Assembly: GCA_031258355.1 (NCBI GenBank)
Contig: JAIRMZ010000039.1
Location: 1 to 23,926 of the forward strand
DNA: 23,926 bases
Direction of reading: 5' to 3'
Source of the DNA: Holosporales bacterium
Lineage (GTDB): Bacteria > Pseudomonadota > Alphaproteobacteria > UBA3830 > JAIRMZ01
In this document: piece by piece, positions 1 to 6,988 of the stretch
Layout of the letters: the number at the start of each line of letters is the position of its first letter
Numbering within the stretch: position 1 is the stretch's first letter
The notes under the pieces: generated by a model
The model's input: the letters and a program-made list of their open reading frames with translations, nothing else
What the model was told of the DNA's origin: nothing
Database searches by the model: none
Translations under genes and position numbers: made by a program

Positions 1-480
1 CTCTCCTTTGAACCCGGTTCTCGATTGGAAATAATTGGGGAATGTGCGTTTGAAAGTAGTCGTATAGAATCCTTGACCCTTCCTCAAGGTGTAATTGCTA
101 TAAGGGATAGAGCTTTCCACGAGGCAGAAATAGGAACTCTCTCCTTTGAACCCGGTTCTCGATTGAAAACAATTTGGTACTACGCGTTTAAAAGTAGTCG
201 TATAGGAGGATCCTTGACCATTCCTCGAGGTGTATGGGCTATAATGAAGGGAACTTTCCAAGGTGCAACAATAGAAACTCTCTCCTTTGAACCCGGCTCT
301 CGATTGGGAATAATTGGGGAATGTGCGTTTAAAAGTAGTCGTATAGGAGGATCCTTGATCCTTCCTCCGGGTGTAACAGATATAAGGTCAGGAGCTTTCC
401 AAGGGGCAGAAATAGGAACTCTCTCCTTTGAACCCGATTCTCAGTTGGCAGGAATTTGGGGAGATGCGTTTAATAAAAAG
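1..480 (+). repeat. Tandem coding repeats of the LRR gene (units at 1, 139, 280, 421)
   Basis: The DNA phrase CTCTCCTTTGAACCCG recurs at 1, 139, 280 and 421, giving periods of 138, 141 and 141 bp, all multiples of three. Neighbouring segments such as AAAAGTAGTCGTATAGGAGG (near 190 and 331) are also nearly identical. The copies are conserved at nucleotide level and not only at protein level, which suggests recent duplication or gene conversion. The last unit is degenerate and the pattern fades after about 480. Confidence 0.85.
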
Positions 481-606
481 AGTCATATAGGATCCTTGAT
501 TCTTCATCAGAAAGATGCTCGCCTGAAAGAAATGATCGTCCAAAGGTGTAAAGCAGAGATCGAGAAAGTGCAGATTCTTCCTGATTCAGAAGCCACTCCG
601 GAGTAA
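1..606 (+). CDS. BspA-type leucine-rich-repeat protein, 5' end outside window
   Basis: The reading frame is open at base 1 and ends with TAA at 604-606, so only the C-terminal ~201 residues are present. They consist of alternating ~23-residue repeats of the LRR_5/BspA type: one half carries LSFEPGSRL..I..AF.SSRI and the other SL.LP.GV..I...AF..A.I.T. The two halves form a 46-47 residue unit seen three times plus a partial fourth. After about residue 160 the repeats stop and a charged helical tail (KDARLKEMIVQRCKAEIEK) closes the protein. BspA-type repeats are known in surface or exported adhesins and in proteins of host-associated microbes. Any such role here is inference, because the N-terminus that would show a signal peptide is missing. 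An internal TTG at 25 is not a believable start, since the repeats continue upstream of it. A hairpin terminator follows directly. Confidence 0.85.
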   Translation, partial: LSFEPGSRLEIIGECAFESSRIESLTLPQGVIAIRDRAFHEAEIGTLSFEPGSRLKTIWYYAFKSSRIGGSLTIPRGVWAIMKGTFQGATIETLSFEPGSRLGIIGECAFKSSRIGGSLILPPGVTDIRSGAFQGAEIGTLSFEPDSQLAGIWGDAFNKKSHIGSLILHQKDARLKEMIVQRCKAEIEKVQILPDSEATPE

Positions 607-623
607 ACACCGATCCGAGTGAG

Positions 624-662
624 AAAAGCGCTGGGTTTCTTAGGAAGCCCGGCGTTTTCCTT
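624..662 (+). terminator. Hairpin terminator of the LRR gene
   Basis: About 18 bases after the TAA, AAAAGCGCTGGGTTTC (624-639) pairs with GAAGCCCGGCGTTTT (644-658) around a TTAG loop. The stem has one bulged base and two G-U pairs. The 3' side runs into TTTTCCTT. It has the form of a Rho-independent terminator on the plus strand. The A-run on the 5' side means it could act weakly in the other direction too. Confidence 0.7.
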
Positions 663-1125
663 CTCGCTGCCGCTCACCCTTCTTTATAATGAATCCCCAA
701 GATCATCTCTCTAGTCAAAAGAGCCATCAGTAATCTCCTTAAAAAGCCAGTTTTGATAGTGTTTTTTGCAAATTTCTGAAAGTTTTGGCGTTTTTCAGTG
801 TGATCGCCAATTCTCTGAAGACCTCTCGTGCAGAAAAATCCTGTAGCGAAATAAGTCTTTTCAAGAAACCCTCCCCTCAGGAGAAGGGTATTGCTTTCTT
901 CCAAAGAAAAGGTTCTCAACTACACACTTCTCGGCAACAATAATTTATTTAAATCCCTCTTATCTAGAAATTACAACTCCCACTCTTAAGAAACTTTCTC
1001 CTCAGGAAGGATATCGCCTCCTCCGAAAAGTTTATCTTTTTAGAGAAATTTATTTCGAATTGTGTCGTTCAGCTGCGTTTACAGGCAAAGAGACTTGCGA
1101 GTTTCCTACGCATACAATAAATCCT
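663..1125. other. Gene-poor stretch between the LRR gene and popZ
   Basis: About 460 bp without a convincing gene. The only sizeable frame is 81 codons on the minus strand (674-919) from a TTG. Its product contains the stretch GLQRIGDHTEKRQNFQKFAK, has no recognised domain and only a weak GAGAAG-like ribosome site, so it is not called as a gene. Two segments (866-912 and 988-1035) are diverged direct copies of each other, sharing a CCTCAGGA core and a GAAA...GAAAAG frame. They may be remnants of a duplicated element or gene start. No tRNA-like fold or strong promoter was seen. Confidence 0.5.
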
Positions 1126-1923
1126 TTAATCCCTTCTCAGGGAAGACGTTTCCTGCGTTACTAAGCGCTCTGTCAGTCGATGAATCTCCTTTTCGACCGC
1201 GACCTCCACGATTCTTGGTAAATGCCGCTCAATCCAAGAGGCAAGAAGCGGCTTCAGTGCCGTTTTTACAACATCCTCCAAATTGCTGGAAGGGGCCTCC
1301 ACAGAAGTGTGATGAGGGGTTGTGGCTTGATGCAAACGTGCCAAGGAGTCGAGAATAGCTCCCTGTCCTCCGGGAGAAAGCTGGACATTATCCTCCTCCC
1401 GTGAAGAACCGCGAGGGGTTTCTTTTTCTCCGACAGAACCCTGCGCAGGAGAGGAGGAGGGGGGGGCGGGGGGGGGCGTACACAGCGGCTTTTCCGCATG
1501 ACACTGTAGGTTCTCGGCATTCTTTTCGATTAACGATAAGAAATTCTCTGTGGCTGTTGGATCTTCTGATGCCGGCTCCTTACGTTTCTTCGGAAACATC
1601 GTAGGTGCAGGCTCTGGCGTCTTTTCGTACGAAGAGGCTTTCTCAACGGTCACGACCTTTTCCTCTGAGGGCATACCGGTCAGCGCTGTCCTTTTCTCAG
1701 GGGAAAGGGAATAGGCCCCTCCCATCCTGCGCATAGGCATACTTGCTGTGCGTGAAGAAGCTTCTCTCACGGGAACAACCGTTCCATCATCTTGCACGAG
1801 ATTCGTAAGCTCTAGCACCCCCTCTGAAGAAGCGGTGACTTCTTTTCCGTCGGTATCCATAATCTTGCGAATGGAGGAGAGGATTTCCTTAATTTCCTCT
1901 TCCTCTCCTTCCTGCCTGTGCAT
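1126..1923 (-). CDS. popZ: PopZ/DUF2497 polar organising protein
   Basis: 265 residues with the two hallmarks of the alphaproteobacterial PopZ (DUF2497) family. The short N-terminal helix EEEIKEILSSIRKIMD lies at about residues 8-22. The C-terminal helical block LKPLLASWIERHLPRIVEVA (about 217-236) continues through VEKEIHRLTERL. Between them is a long, low-complexity, Pro/Ser/Glu-rich linker. In Caulobacter PopZ self-assembles at cell poles through the C-terminal part, recruits partners through the N-terminal helix and anchors the centromere via ParB. The same role is likely here. The ATG at 1923 has AAGGGG 7 bases upstream and lies 10 bp after the tolC stop, so the pair is probably co-transcribed. 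The linker is encoded partly by C9 and C8 tracts (1459-1476, seen as G on the plus strand). In many alphaproteobacteria valS follows popZ; here it does not. Confidence 0.9.
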   Translation of the reverse strand: MHRQEGEEEEIKEILSSIRKIMDTDGKEVTASSEGVLELTNLVQDDGTVVPVREASSRTASMPMRRMGGAYSLSPEKRTALTGMPSEEKVVTVEKASSYEKTPEPAPTMFPKKRKEPASEDPTATENFLSLIEKNAENLQCHAEKPLCTPPPAPPSSSPAQGSVGEKETPRGSSREEDNVQLSPGGQGAILDSLARLHQATTPHHTSVEAPSSNLEDVVKTALKPLLASWIERHLPRIVEVAVEKEIHRLTERLVTQETSSLRRD

Positions 1924-1933
1924 GCCGTTCCCC

Positions 1934-3439
1934 TTACTCTAGGACGAAAGGTATCGGTGCTCGTGCAAATTCTTCGTTTTGTTCTACGCAATATTGTGGA
2001 ACAGCTAACCGTAATCCAGATGCCGTTAATTTTCCTACCAATTCCAACATTCTGTATGCCATAAGAATAAAGCTCTTCTGCGCCTCCACAGCGCTGTTAC
2101 GACTCTCGAGAAGCTTCCCTTCAAAGAACAGGACGTCTGTTTGAGATTTGAGTCCTTGCTGTGCCGATTGACGTGCCCCTTCTACCGCTATTTCCGCGCT
2201 TCTTATAAAGAGTTCGCTTTGCTGCAATTGTGCCTGCGCTGCTCTAAAACTAGTCCAAATATGAATACACTCTGCCATGATATCCAGAGAGGCCTTTTGA
2301 TAGGCCAGCTCCGCAGCCAAAGCTTCTTGATTCGCGCGACGAGAAGCGGAATATGTCGTTCCCCTTTGTGATTCATTCGCAAGGATAGGCACACTCACAG
2401 TTACATTTGCTCTATACATCGTAGAATCCGTATCCCGATTTGTATCGGCCCTGCTTGGATCGAGCCTATCGATATTTTTTTCGATGGATTTTGCCGCAGA
2501 GAGACTAAGATCGACATGAGGAAGCAGAGCTCCTCTCTCTTTTGACTCTGAAAAGCGTGCTACTAATGCTCTCTCTCGTGCGGTTTGAAGAGCGGGACTC
2601 CAGCGCTGCGCTAATCTTTTAAGTTCTTCTTCAGAAGTGGGAAGTTCTTTTGGGAAAGGGGGCAAGACAATCTGACCCTCTGGAGGCTTTATCCGTGCAA
2701 CTGCTTCAAACTGTGCTAGTGCCGTTTCCAAAGCAGCTTGCGCTGCAGTACGACGATATAAAGCATCTGCATGTTGTGCTTCAGCTGCGGCAACCTCCGG
2801 ACGTGTTCCTGTTCCAACATCGAATTTCTTCTGTGCAGCACGAAGATCATAAGCCAAATTCTCTTCTAATTTTTTCGCGATCTCTAAACGCTGACGTGCT
2901 TCCCAGACACCAAGATAAGCCATCAAAACGCCGCGGAAAAATTTTTGTTCTGTATCTATCAACTCTGAGCGAGCCGCTAAGATACTATGTTCCGCCGCCA
3001 GGATGCCATTCGTCGTGGCAAATCCATCAAACAAGTTCTGATTAAGGGCAACAGAAACACTACTCCCGTCAGATGAAGGCTCCGTTTCTGATGGTCCAGC
3101 AGCAGGGTGAACTCTCTGATCCCCTCGACTTCCAGAAAAAGAGATCTGTCCATTTATGGAGGGATAAAGACGGCTATATGCTTGCGCTAAACCTTCATCC
3201 GCGACTTTTTTATGGGCAATCGCCACTGCCCACTCAGGGCTTCGCTTGTAAGCCTCAATTAATGTCTGTTCAAAAGAAACTTCCCGAAGCTTCTTGATCG
3301 CCTTTTTGGAGGTCGCGTCCAAAGATTTTTTTGTTTCCGCCGTCTTTGGAGGAGATTTCTTTGCATCCGGGATCGCTAATACTTCATGCGCAAGACCTAT
3401 CAGGGTTCCCGCAACAAACAATGACACCATCTTTCTCAT
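1934..3439 (-). CDS. tolC: TolC-family outer membrane channel protein
   Basis: 501 residues from the ATG at 3439, preceded by GGAGG with a 10-base gap. An upstream in-frame start (3496) would put 19 polar residues before the signal peptide and is rejected. MRKMVSLFVAGTLIGLAHEVLA is a good Sec signal peptide cleaved near residue 22. A Lys-rich linker follows, then the duplicated outer-membrane-efflux-protein domain. Its first half has ALNQNLFDGFAT, typical of the TolC strand-turn region, and long coiled-coil helices with AAEAQHADALYRRTAAQAAL. The second half has SVPILANESQRGTTYSASRR. TolC trimers form the outer-membrane/periplasmic tunnel for type I secretion and RND or MFS efflux. No inner-membrane partner is in the window, so substrates cannot be inferred. 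popZ follows 10 bp downstream, an order known from other alphaproteobacteria. Confidence 0.92.
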   Translation of the reverse strand: MRKMVSLFVAGTLIGLAHEVLAIPDAKKSPPKTAETKKSLDATSKKAIKKLREVSFEQTLIEAYKRSPEWAVAIAHKKVADEGLAQAYSRLYPSINGQISFSGSRGDQRVHPAAGPSETEPSSDGSSVSVALNQNLFDGFATTNGILAAEHSILAARSELIDTEQKFFRGVLMAYLGVWEARQRLEIAKKLEENLAYDLRAAQKKFDVGTGTRPEVAAAEAQHADALYRRTAAQAALETALAQFEAVARIKPPEGQIVLPPFPKELPTSEEELKRLAQRWSPALQTARERALVARFSESKERGALLPHVDLSLSAAKSIEKNIDRLDPSRADTNRDTDSTMYRANVTVSVPILANESQRGTTYSASRRANQEALAAELAYQKASLDIMAECIHIWTSFRAAQAQLQQSELFIRSAEIAVEGARQSAQQGLKSQTDVLFFEGKLLESRNSAVEAQKSFILMAYRMLELVGKLTASGLRLAVPQYCVEQNEEFARAPIPFVLE

Positions 3440-3528
3440 TGACGCGTTTCCTCCAGGCTCTCCCCTTGATCTTATCCGGTAAGAACTATAGAACACAAGC
3501 GGATAGGGGGTCTAGGATTTATCGATAC

Positions 3529-3602
3529 GGCCGGATGGCAGAGTGGTTATGCAGAGGACTGCAAATCCTTAGAGACCGGTTCGATTCCGGTTCCGGCCTC
3601 CA
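3529..3602 (+). tRNA. tRNA-Cys (GCA)
   Basis: A full cloverleaf can be drawn. The acceptor stem GGCCGGA (3529-3535) pairs with TCCGGCC (3592-3598). The D arm contains AGTGGTTAT. The anticodon stem GAGGA/TCCTT encloses the loop CTGCAAA, with anticodon GCA at 3561-3563. The T arm contains GGTTCGATTCC. The discriminator base is T (3599), the known identity element of tRNA-Cys, and CCA is encoded (3600-3602). The trpS start codon lies only 12 bases downstream. Confidence 0.97.
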
Positions 3603-3614
3603 ACAAAGAAGAGC

Positions 3615-4607
3615 ATGAATAAAGTTGTTTTGACAGCGGATCGCCCCTCTGGAAAGCTGCACCTTGGGCACTACGTAGGTTCTTTAGTGCATCGCATCCA
3701 ACTTCAGAAAGATCATCGTCCTTATATCATGGTGGCTGATGTGCAAGCGCTCACGGATAACTTTGAGCATCCGGAGCGGGTAGCTGAGAATATTTTGGAA
3801 GTAACACGTGATTACTTAGCTGTAGGCATTGATCCCCACAAAGCCACTATTTTTGTGCAATCGCAAGTGCCGGAACTGACAGAAATGACGGTGTATTTTT
3901 TGAATTTCGTGACCTTGGCGCGGCTAGAGCGCAATCCAACCGTGAAGGCGGAAATTGCCCAAAAGGGATATGAAACGTCCTTGCCTATGGGGTTCCTTTG
4001 CTATCCTGTGAGCCAAACTGCGGACATTGTAGCGTTCAAAACAGATATCGTGCCTGTCGGTGAAGACCAATTACCCATGATCGAACTTTCCAACGAGATT
4101 GTGCGACGTTTTAATAGAATTTATCAAACAGAAGTCCTCAAAGAGGCTGAGCCTTTGGTGGGAAAAGTCGGACGCCTTGTGGGAATCGATGGAAAGGAAA
4201 AGGCGAGCAAATCGTTGAATAACGCTATTTTCCTGGCGGATTCTCCGGAAGATATTCGACAGAAAATCTTTTCCATGTTCACGGATCCACATCATCTCAA
4301 AGTAAGCGATCCAGGCACTGTAGAAGGGAATGTCGTCTTCACATACCTGGAGGCTTTTCACCAGGATAAGGAGGAAGTTGCGGCACTTAAAGCGCACTAT
4401 CAGCGTGGAGGCCTGGGAGATACTGCTATAAAGGAGCGGCTCAATACAACACTGCAAACATTCTTGGCGCCGATACGAGAGCGTCGTGCGCCCCTTAAAG
4501 ACGCTGATCTTAAGGAGATTTTACATACCGGAACGCAGGAGGCGCGCAAGGTTGCACAAATCACCCTCCAAGAGATCCGCACAGCCATGCATCTGTGTTA
4601 TTTTTAA
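3615..4607 (+). CDS. trpS: Tryptophanyl-tRNA synthetase
   Basis: 330 residues, the normal length for bacterial TrpRS. It is a class Ic synthetase that charges tRNA-Trp with tryptophan using ATP. The N-terminal signature is TADRPSGKLHLGHYVG, with the HIGH-type motif HLGH at 16-19. The KMSKS loop appears as GIDGKEKASKS, with KASKS at 196-200. The segment FKTDIVPVGEDQ around 141-152 is the conserved Trp/ATP-pocket region. The ATG at 3615 has a weak AGAAGAG ribosome site. It sits 12 bases after tRNA-Cys, too close for its own promoter, so transcription must come through the tRNA gene. The prepilin-like gene begins 58 bp downstream on the same strand. Confidence 0.96.
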   Translation: MNKVVLTADRPSGKLHLGHYVGSLVHRIQLQKDHRPYIMVADVQALTDNFEHPERVAENILEVTRDYLAVGIDPHKATIFVQSQVPELTEMTVYFLNFVTLARLERNPTVKAEIAQKGYETSLPMGFLCYPVSQTADIVAFKTDIVPVGEDQLPMIELSNEIVRRFNRIYQTEVLKEAEPLVGKVGRLVGIDGKEKASKSLNNAIFLADSPEDIRQKIFSMFTDPHHLKVSDPGTVEGNVVFTYLEAFHQDKEEVAALKAHYQRGGLGDTAIKERLNTTLQTFLAPIRERRAPLKDADLKEILHTGTQEARKVAQITLQEIRTAMHLCYF

Positions 4608-4665
4608 GCGCCTTTTTCTAAAAGATATCTTGACTCTTTCCTTTCCTCCTGTTAGGTCTCTAACT

Positions 4666-5286
4666 GTGGAAAAGGATTCCGGCACAAGATTCTCTGCAAA
4701 ACGCCTGCGCTTCTGTAAAAAACAGAAAGAAGAAAAAGCTGGATTTGGCTTATTAGAAACAGCGATCTCTTTGGCGGTAGTTGGTATTATGACGGTCGCT
4801 GTTGTCAAAGGTGGGCATCTACTAGAGATGGCCCGTTTGAATGCTGTTCTCGCTCAAGTAGATCAAATCCGGTTGGCTGTGCAGATGTTTCAGGACAGAA
4901 ACGGGAATTTACCTAAAGATGGTGTTGTTGAAGACCTCGAAGCTTCAAAAGCTTTTTATGCAAGCTTAAATGAGACGGGAGCCTCCCTTCCTTTAAATGA
5001 AGGCCTTGTCCAGGGCAAAATGGGGGGTTCTCTTTTTATATCTTCAAAAGTTCTGGATCACCCGGGTTTATGGATTGTATTGGCACGGTCTTTTGATGGG
5101 TTGGAAGGAGTTTTAACGCCAGCGCAAGCTGAAGCTCTCAACAAAAAGGGGGATAACGGAGATCCCTCCTCTGGGGAGATTCAAGCGATAGAAGACAAGG
5201 GTCAAACAGGAAAATGCGTTAACGAGAACAAATTCAATCTTGAAAATAAAGACAAGGCTTGCGTTGTTCTCTTTAAACTCTCCTAA
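4666..5286 (+). CDS. Prepilin-like / pseudopilin protein
   Basis: About 206 residues if translation begins at the GTG at 4666. The frame also extends upstream into trpS, but those starts lie inside another gene. The key evidence is a prepilin peptidase site: a basic 26-residue leader ending KQKEEKAG, then FGLLETAISLAVVGIMTVAV with Glu at mature position +5 and a single hydrophobic helix. This is the hallmark of type IV pilins and type II secretion pseudopilins, which are cleaved and N-methylated by PilD. The rest is a globular domain. Two cysteines (184 and 199) could close a C-terminal disulphide loop as in many pilins. No pilus or secretion gene is adjacent, so its machine is unknown. The ribosome site is weak (TTAGGT), so the exact start is uncertain. 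Confidence 0.75.
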   Translation: MEKDSGTRFSAKRLRFCKKQKEEKAGFGLLETAISLAVVGIMTVAVVKGGHLLEMARLNAVLAQVDQIRLAVQMFQDRNGNLPKDGVVEDLEASKAFYASLNETGASLPLNEGLVQGKMGGSLFISSKVLDHPGLWIVLARSFDGLEGVLTPAQAEALNKKGDNGDPSSGEIQAIEDKGQTGKCVNENKFNLENKDKACVVLFKLS

Positions 5287-5291
5287 GTCGG

Positions 5292-5320
5292 TTGACAGCT
5301 TTTCTTAGCATCAATACCTT
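5292..5320 (+). promoter_or_regulatory. Putative promoter of tRNA-Asp
   Basis: A perfect -35 box TTGACA (5292-5297) is followed after 17 bases by TACCTT (5315-5320), a mediocre -10 box. The tRNA starts 13 bases beyond it, which suits transcription from about 5327. It lies in the 46-bp gap after the prepilin gene. Confidence 0.45.
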
Positions 5321-5332
5321 CAACAAGCGAGC

Positions 5333-5409
<77 letters not shown>

Positions 5410-5421
5410 GTGTGTATTGTG

Positions 5422-6201
5422 CTATAGCATCATCATCGCGACCGCCAGGAGGAGGCGATACAAGACGAAGGGTGTCCACGTTCCTCCACGCTTTAGCCAA
5501 GCGAACATTCCTTTCAGGACCAATTTACCACACAGAAAGGCTGTCAAGCAGCCTCCGAGAAGTACTAACCAAGACCAGGGAAGAGGCGTTTTCAAAACCT
5601 TAAGTCCTTTGAGGGTCAGCGCACCAAGGACAGGGGGGAGGGAAAGCAAGAGAGAAAAACGAAACGATGTAATGCGGTCATACCCCAAATACCGCATGAT
5701 GGAAAGACAAACACCAAGGCGGCTCGCCCCAGGAAGCAAAGCAAAAACCTGAGCCCCTCCAATAAGAAGCGCATCCCGCCAAGGATGATGTTGTGAAACG
5801 GTCGGTCGTCGATCGCAGAAAAAGAGGATGAGGGAAAAAATGACCGTTATAGTAGCAAGAAAAACAGGATGATTAAGGCGTAACGGGCAAAGCGCTTCCA
5901 CAAGCCCTCCTACAACGATCACAGGAAGGGTGGCGAGGAGAATTTGTATACACTGCGTGCGCTCTGCTGTCGCGCGCCCTCGAAGGGTGTCGCACCCTCC
6001 ACGACAGACGGCACAAAGATCCGGAAAGAGAAAGAAAATCAAGACCGCGACCGTCCCTAGATTCAAGAAAACGTCTACGCTTTGCCCCTGATCTTTCCAA
6101 TGAAACCATTGAGGGAGCAGCGCCAGATGCGCTGAAGAACTCACAGGCAAGAACTCTGTTAAGCCTTGCAAGGCACCAAGCCACAGGATCTGTGCTTCCA
6201 T
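5422..6201 (-). CDS. uppP: Undecaprenyl-diphosphatase (UppP/BacA family)
   Basis: 259 residues from the ATG at 6201, with GGAAG 7 bases upstream. A longer frame to 6369 would run through the divergent gene and is rejected. It is an inner-membrane enzyme that dephosphorylates undecaprenyl pyrophosphate, recycling the lipid carrier for peptidoglycan and other envelope polymers. Motif I is clear (LQGLTEFLPVSSSAHL, residues 11-26), and most of the protein is hydrophobic membrane helices. Motif II is present as PGASRLGV (157-164). The usual form is PGxSRSGxT, so the second Ser is Leu and the Thr is Cys; the Arg is kept. The changes are conspicuous but the overall family match is strong. It diverges from the GST-like gene across a 51-bp A/T-rich gap (6202-6252) that must hold both promoters. 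Confidence 0.9.
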   Translation of the reverse strand: MEAQILWLGALQGLTEFLPVSSSAHLALLPQWFHWKDQGQSVDVFLNLGTVAVLIFFLFPDLCAVCRGGCDTLRGRATAERTQCIQILLATLPVIVVGGLVEALCPLRLNHPVFLATITVIFSLILFFCDRRPTVSQHHPWRDALLIGGAQVFALLPGASRLGVCLSIMRYLGYDRITSFRFSLLLSLPPVLGALTLKGLKVLKTPLPWSWLVLLGGCLTAFLCGKLVLKGMFAWLKRGGTWTPFVLYRLLLAVAMMML

Positions 6202-6252
6202 ACCCCTACTTCCAGACCTTGTCCTCTTTTTAATATATAAAGGGAAGAGCAC

Positions 6253-6921
6253 ATGCGTATACTTTACCATTATCCTCTCTGTCCGTTTTGTCGGAAGGTG
6301 CGCCTCCTCCTCGCGGAAAAGATGCTGGATTTTACGGCCATGGGGGAAGAGCCTTGGAATGCTCATCAATCTTTCTTGGACATTAATCCGACGGGAGATG
6401 TTCCTTATCTTGTTGAGCCTTCTGGCGATCAGATTGGAGGCGGATACGCGATTATAGAATATTTGGAAGAGACAAATCCCGATTCTCCTCTTCTCGGAAA
6501 AACTCTGCAGGAAAGTGCGGAAGTCCGACGTCTAATCGAGTGGTTTGACGTCAAATTCTACAGCGAAGTACACCAAAAATTGGTCTACGAAAAGATTTTT
6601 AAACGCTTTTGGGAAGCAAGGGGTCCGGATTCAAATGCGCTTCGTCAAGGAAAGAAAAATATTGAGACATATTTGCTGTATATCACTTGGTTGACAGATC
6701 GGCGCAACTGGTTGGGAGGGGATTTCTTTTCTTTAGCAGATATCACCGCTGCGGCACATCTCTCCGTGCTGGATTATATCGGGGAAGTTCCTTGGGAGAA
6801 GTATGCAGAAGCGAAGGACTGGTATGTGCGCATCAAGTCTCGTCCAAGCTTCCGTGCGCTACTCAAGGATCGTATTTCTGCTTTCGCGCCGGCCCCTCAC
6901 TATACAAATTTGGATTTTTGA
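6253..6921 (+). CDS. Glutathione S-transferase family protein
   Basis: 222 residues in two domains. The N-terminal thioredoxin-like domain (about 1-80) starts MRILYHYPLCPFCRKVRLLL, with a CPFC motif at 10-13, and includes the cis-Pro glutathione-binding element GDVPYLVE. An all-helical C-terminal domain contains FSLADITAAAHLSVLDY, the conserved N-capping box region of GSTs. The ATG at 6253 is preceded by AGGGAAG. The CxxC suggests glutaredoxin-like thiol chemistry, but the substrate cannot be told. In other alphaproteobacteria a GST of this kind often lies beside uppP and queG; uppP is here and queG is not. It ends at a short hairpin 66 bp before rplS. Confidence 0.88.
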   Translation: MRILYHYPLCPFCRKVRLLLAEKMLDFTAMGEEPWNAHQSFLDINPTGDVPYLVEPSGDQIGGGYAIIEYLEETNPDSPLLGKTLQESAEVRRLIEWFDVKFYSEVHQKLVYEKIFKRFWEARGPDSNALRQGKKNIETYLLYITWLTDRRNWLGGDFFSLADITAAAHLSVLDYIGEVPWEKYAEAKDWYVRIKSRPSFRALLKDRISAFAPAPHYTNLDF

Positions 6922-6950
6922 GGAAAGTCCCTAGACTTTCTCCCCCTTTC
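6922..6950 (+). terminator. Weak hairpin after the GST gene
   Basis: Starting two bases after the TGA, AAAGTC (6924-6929) pairs perfectly with GACTTT (6934-6939) around CCTA. The outer GAGG/CTCC pairing is imperfect. The 3' flank is CTCCCCCTTTCTCT, poor in T, so it may be an attenuator or processing site rather than a full terminator. Confidence 0.4.
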
Positions 6951-6988
6951 TCTGTAAAGTACTGCTGTTTTTTCGATGGGACGAAGCC

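Noticed and set aside
1..480. Regular repeats as a possible CRISPR array
   Set aside because: The period is 138-141 bp, in frame, and translates into LRR units; there are no unique spacers.
674..919. 81-codon minus-strand frame starting with TTG
   Set aside because: No recognised domain, weak ribosome site, non-ATG start and odd composition; kept only as a note in the intergenic entry.
1266..1520. Minus-strand frame with an eight-proline run, overlapping popZ
   Set aside because: It is the +1 shadow of the popZ C tracts; relevant only as the product of slippage, not as a gene.
4486..4665. Upstream extension of the prepilin frame into trpS
   Set aside because: It overlaps trpS coding sequence out of frame and would give an implausible 86-residue leader before the cleavage site.
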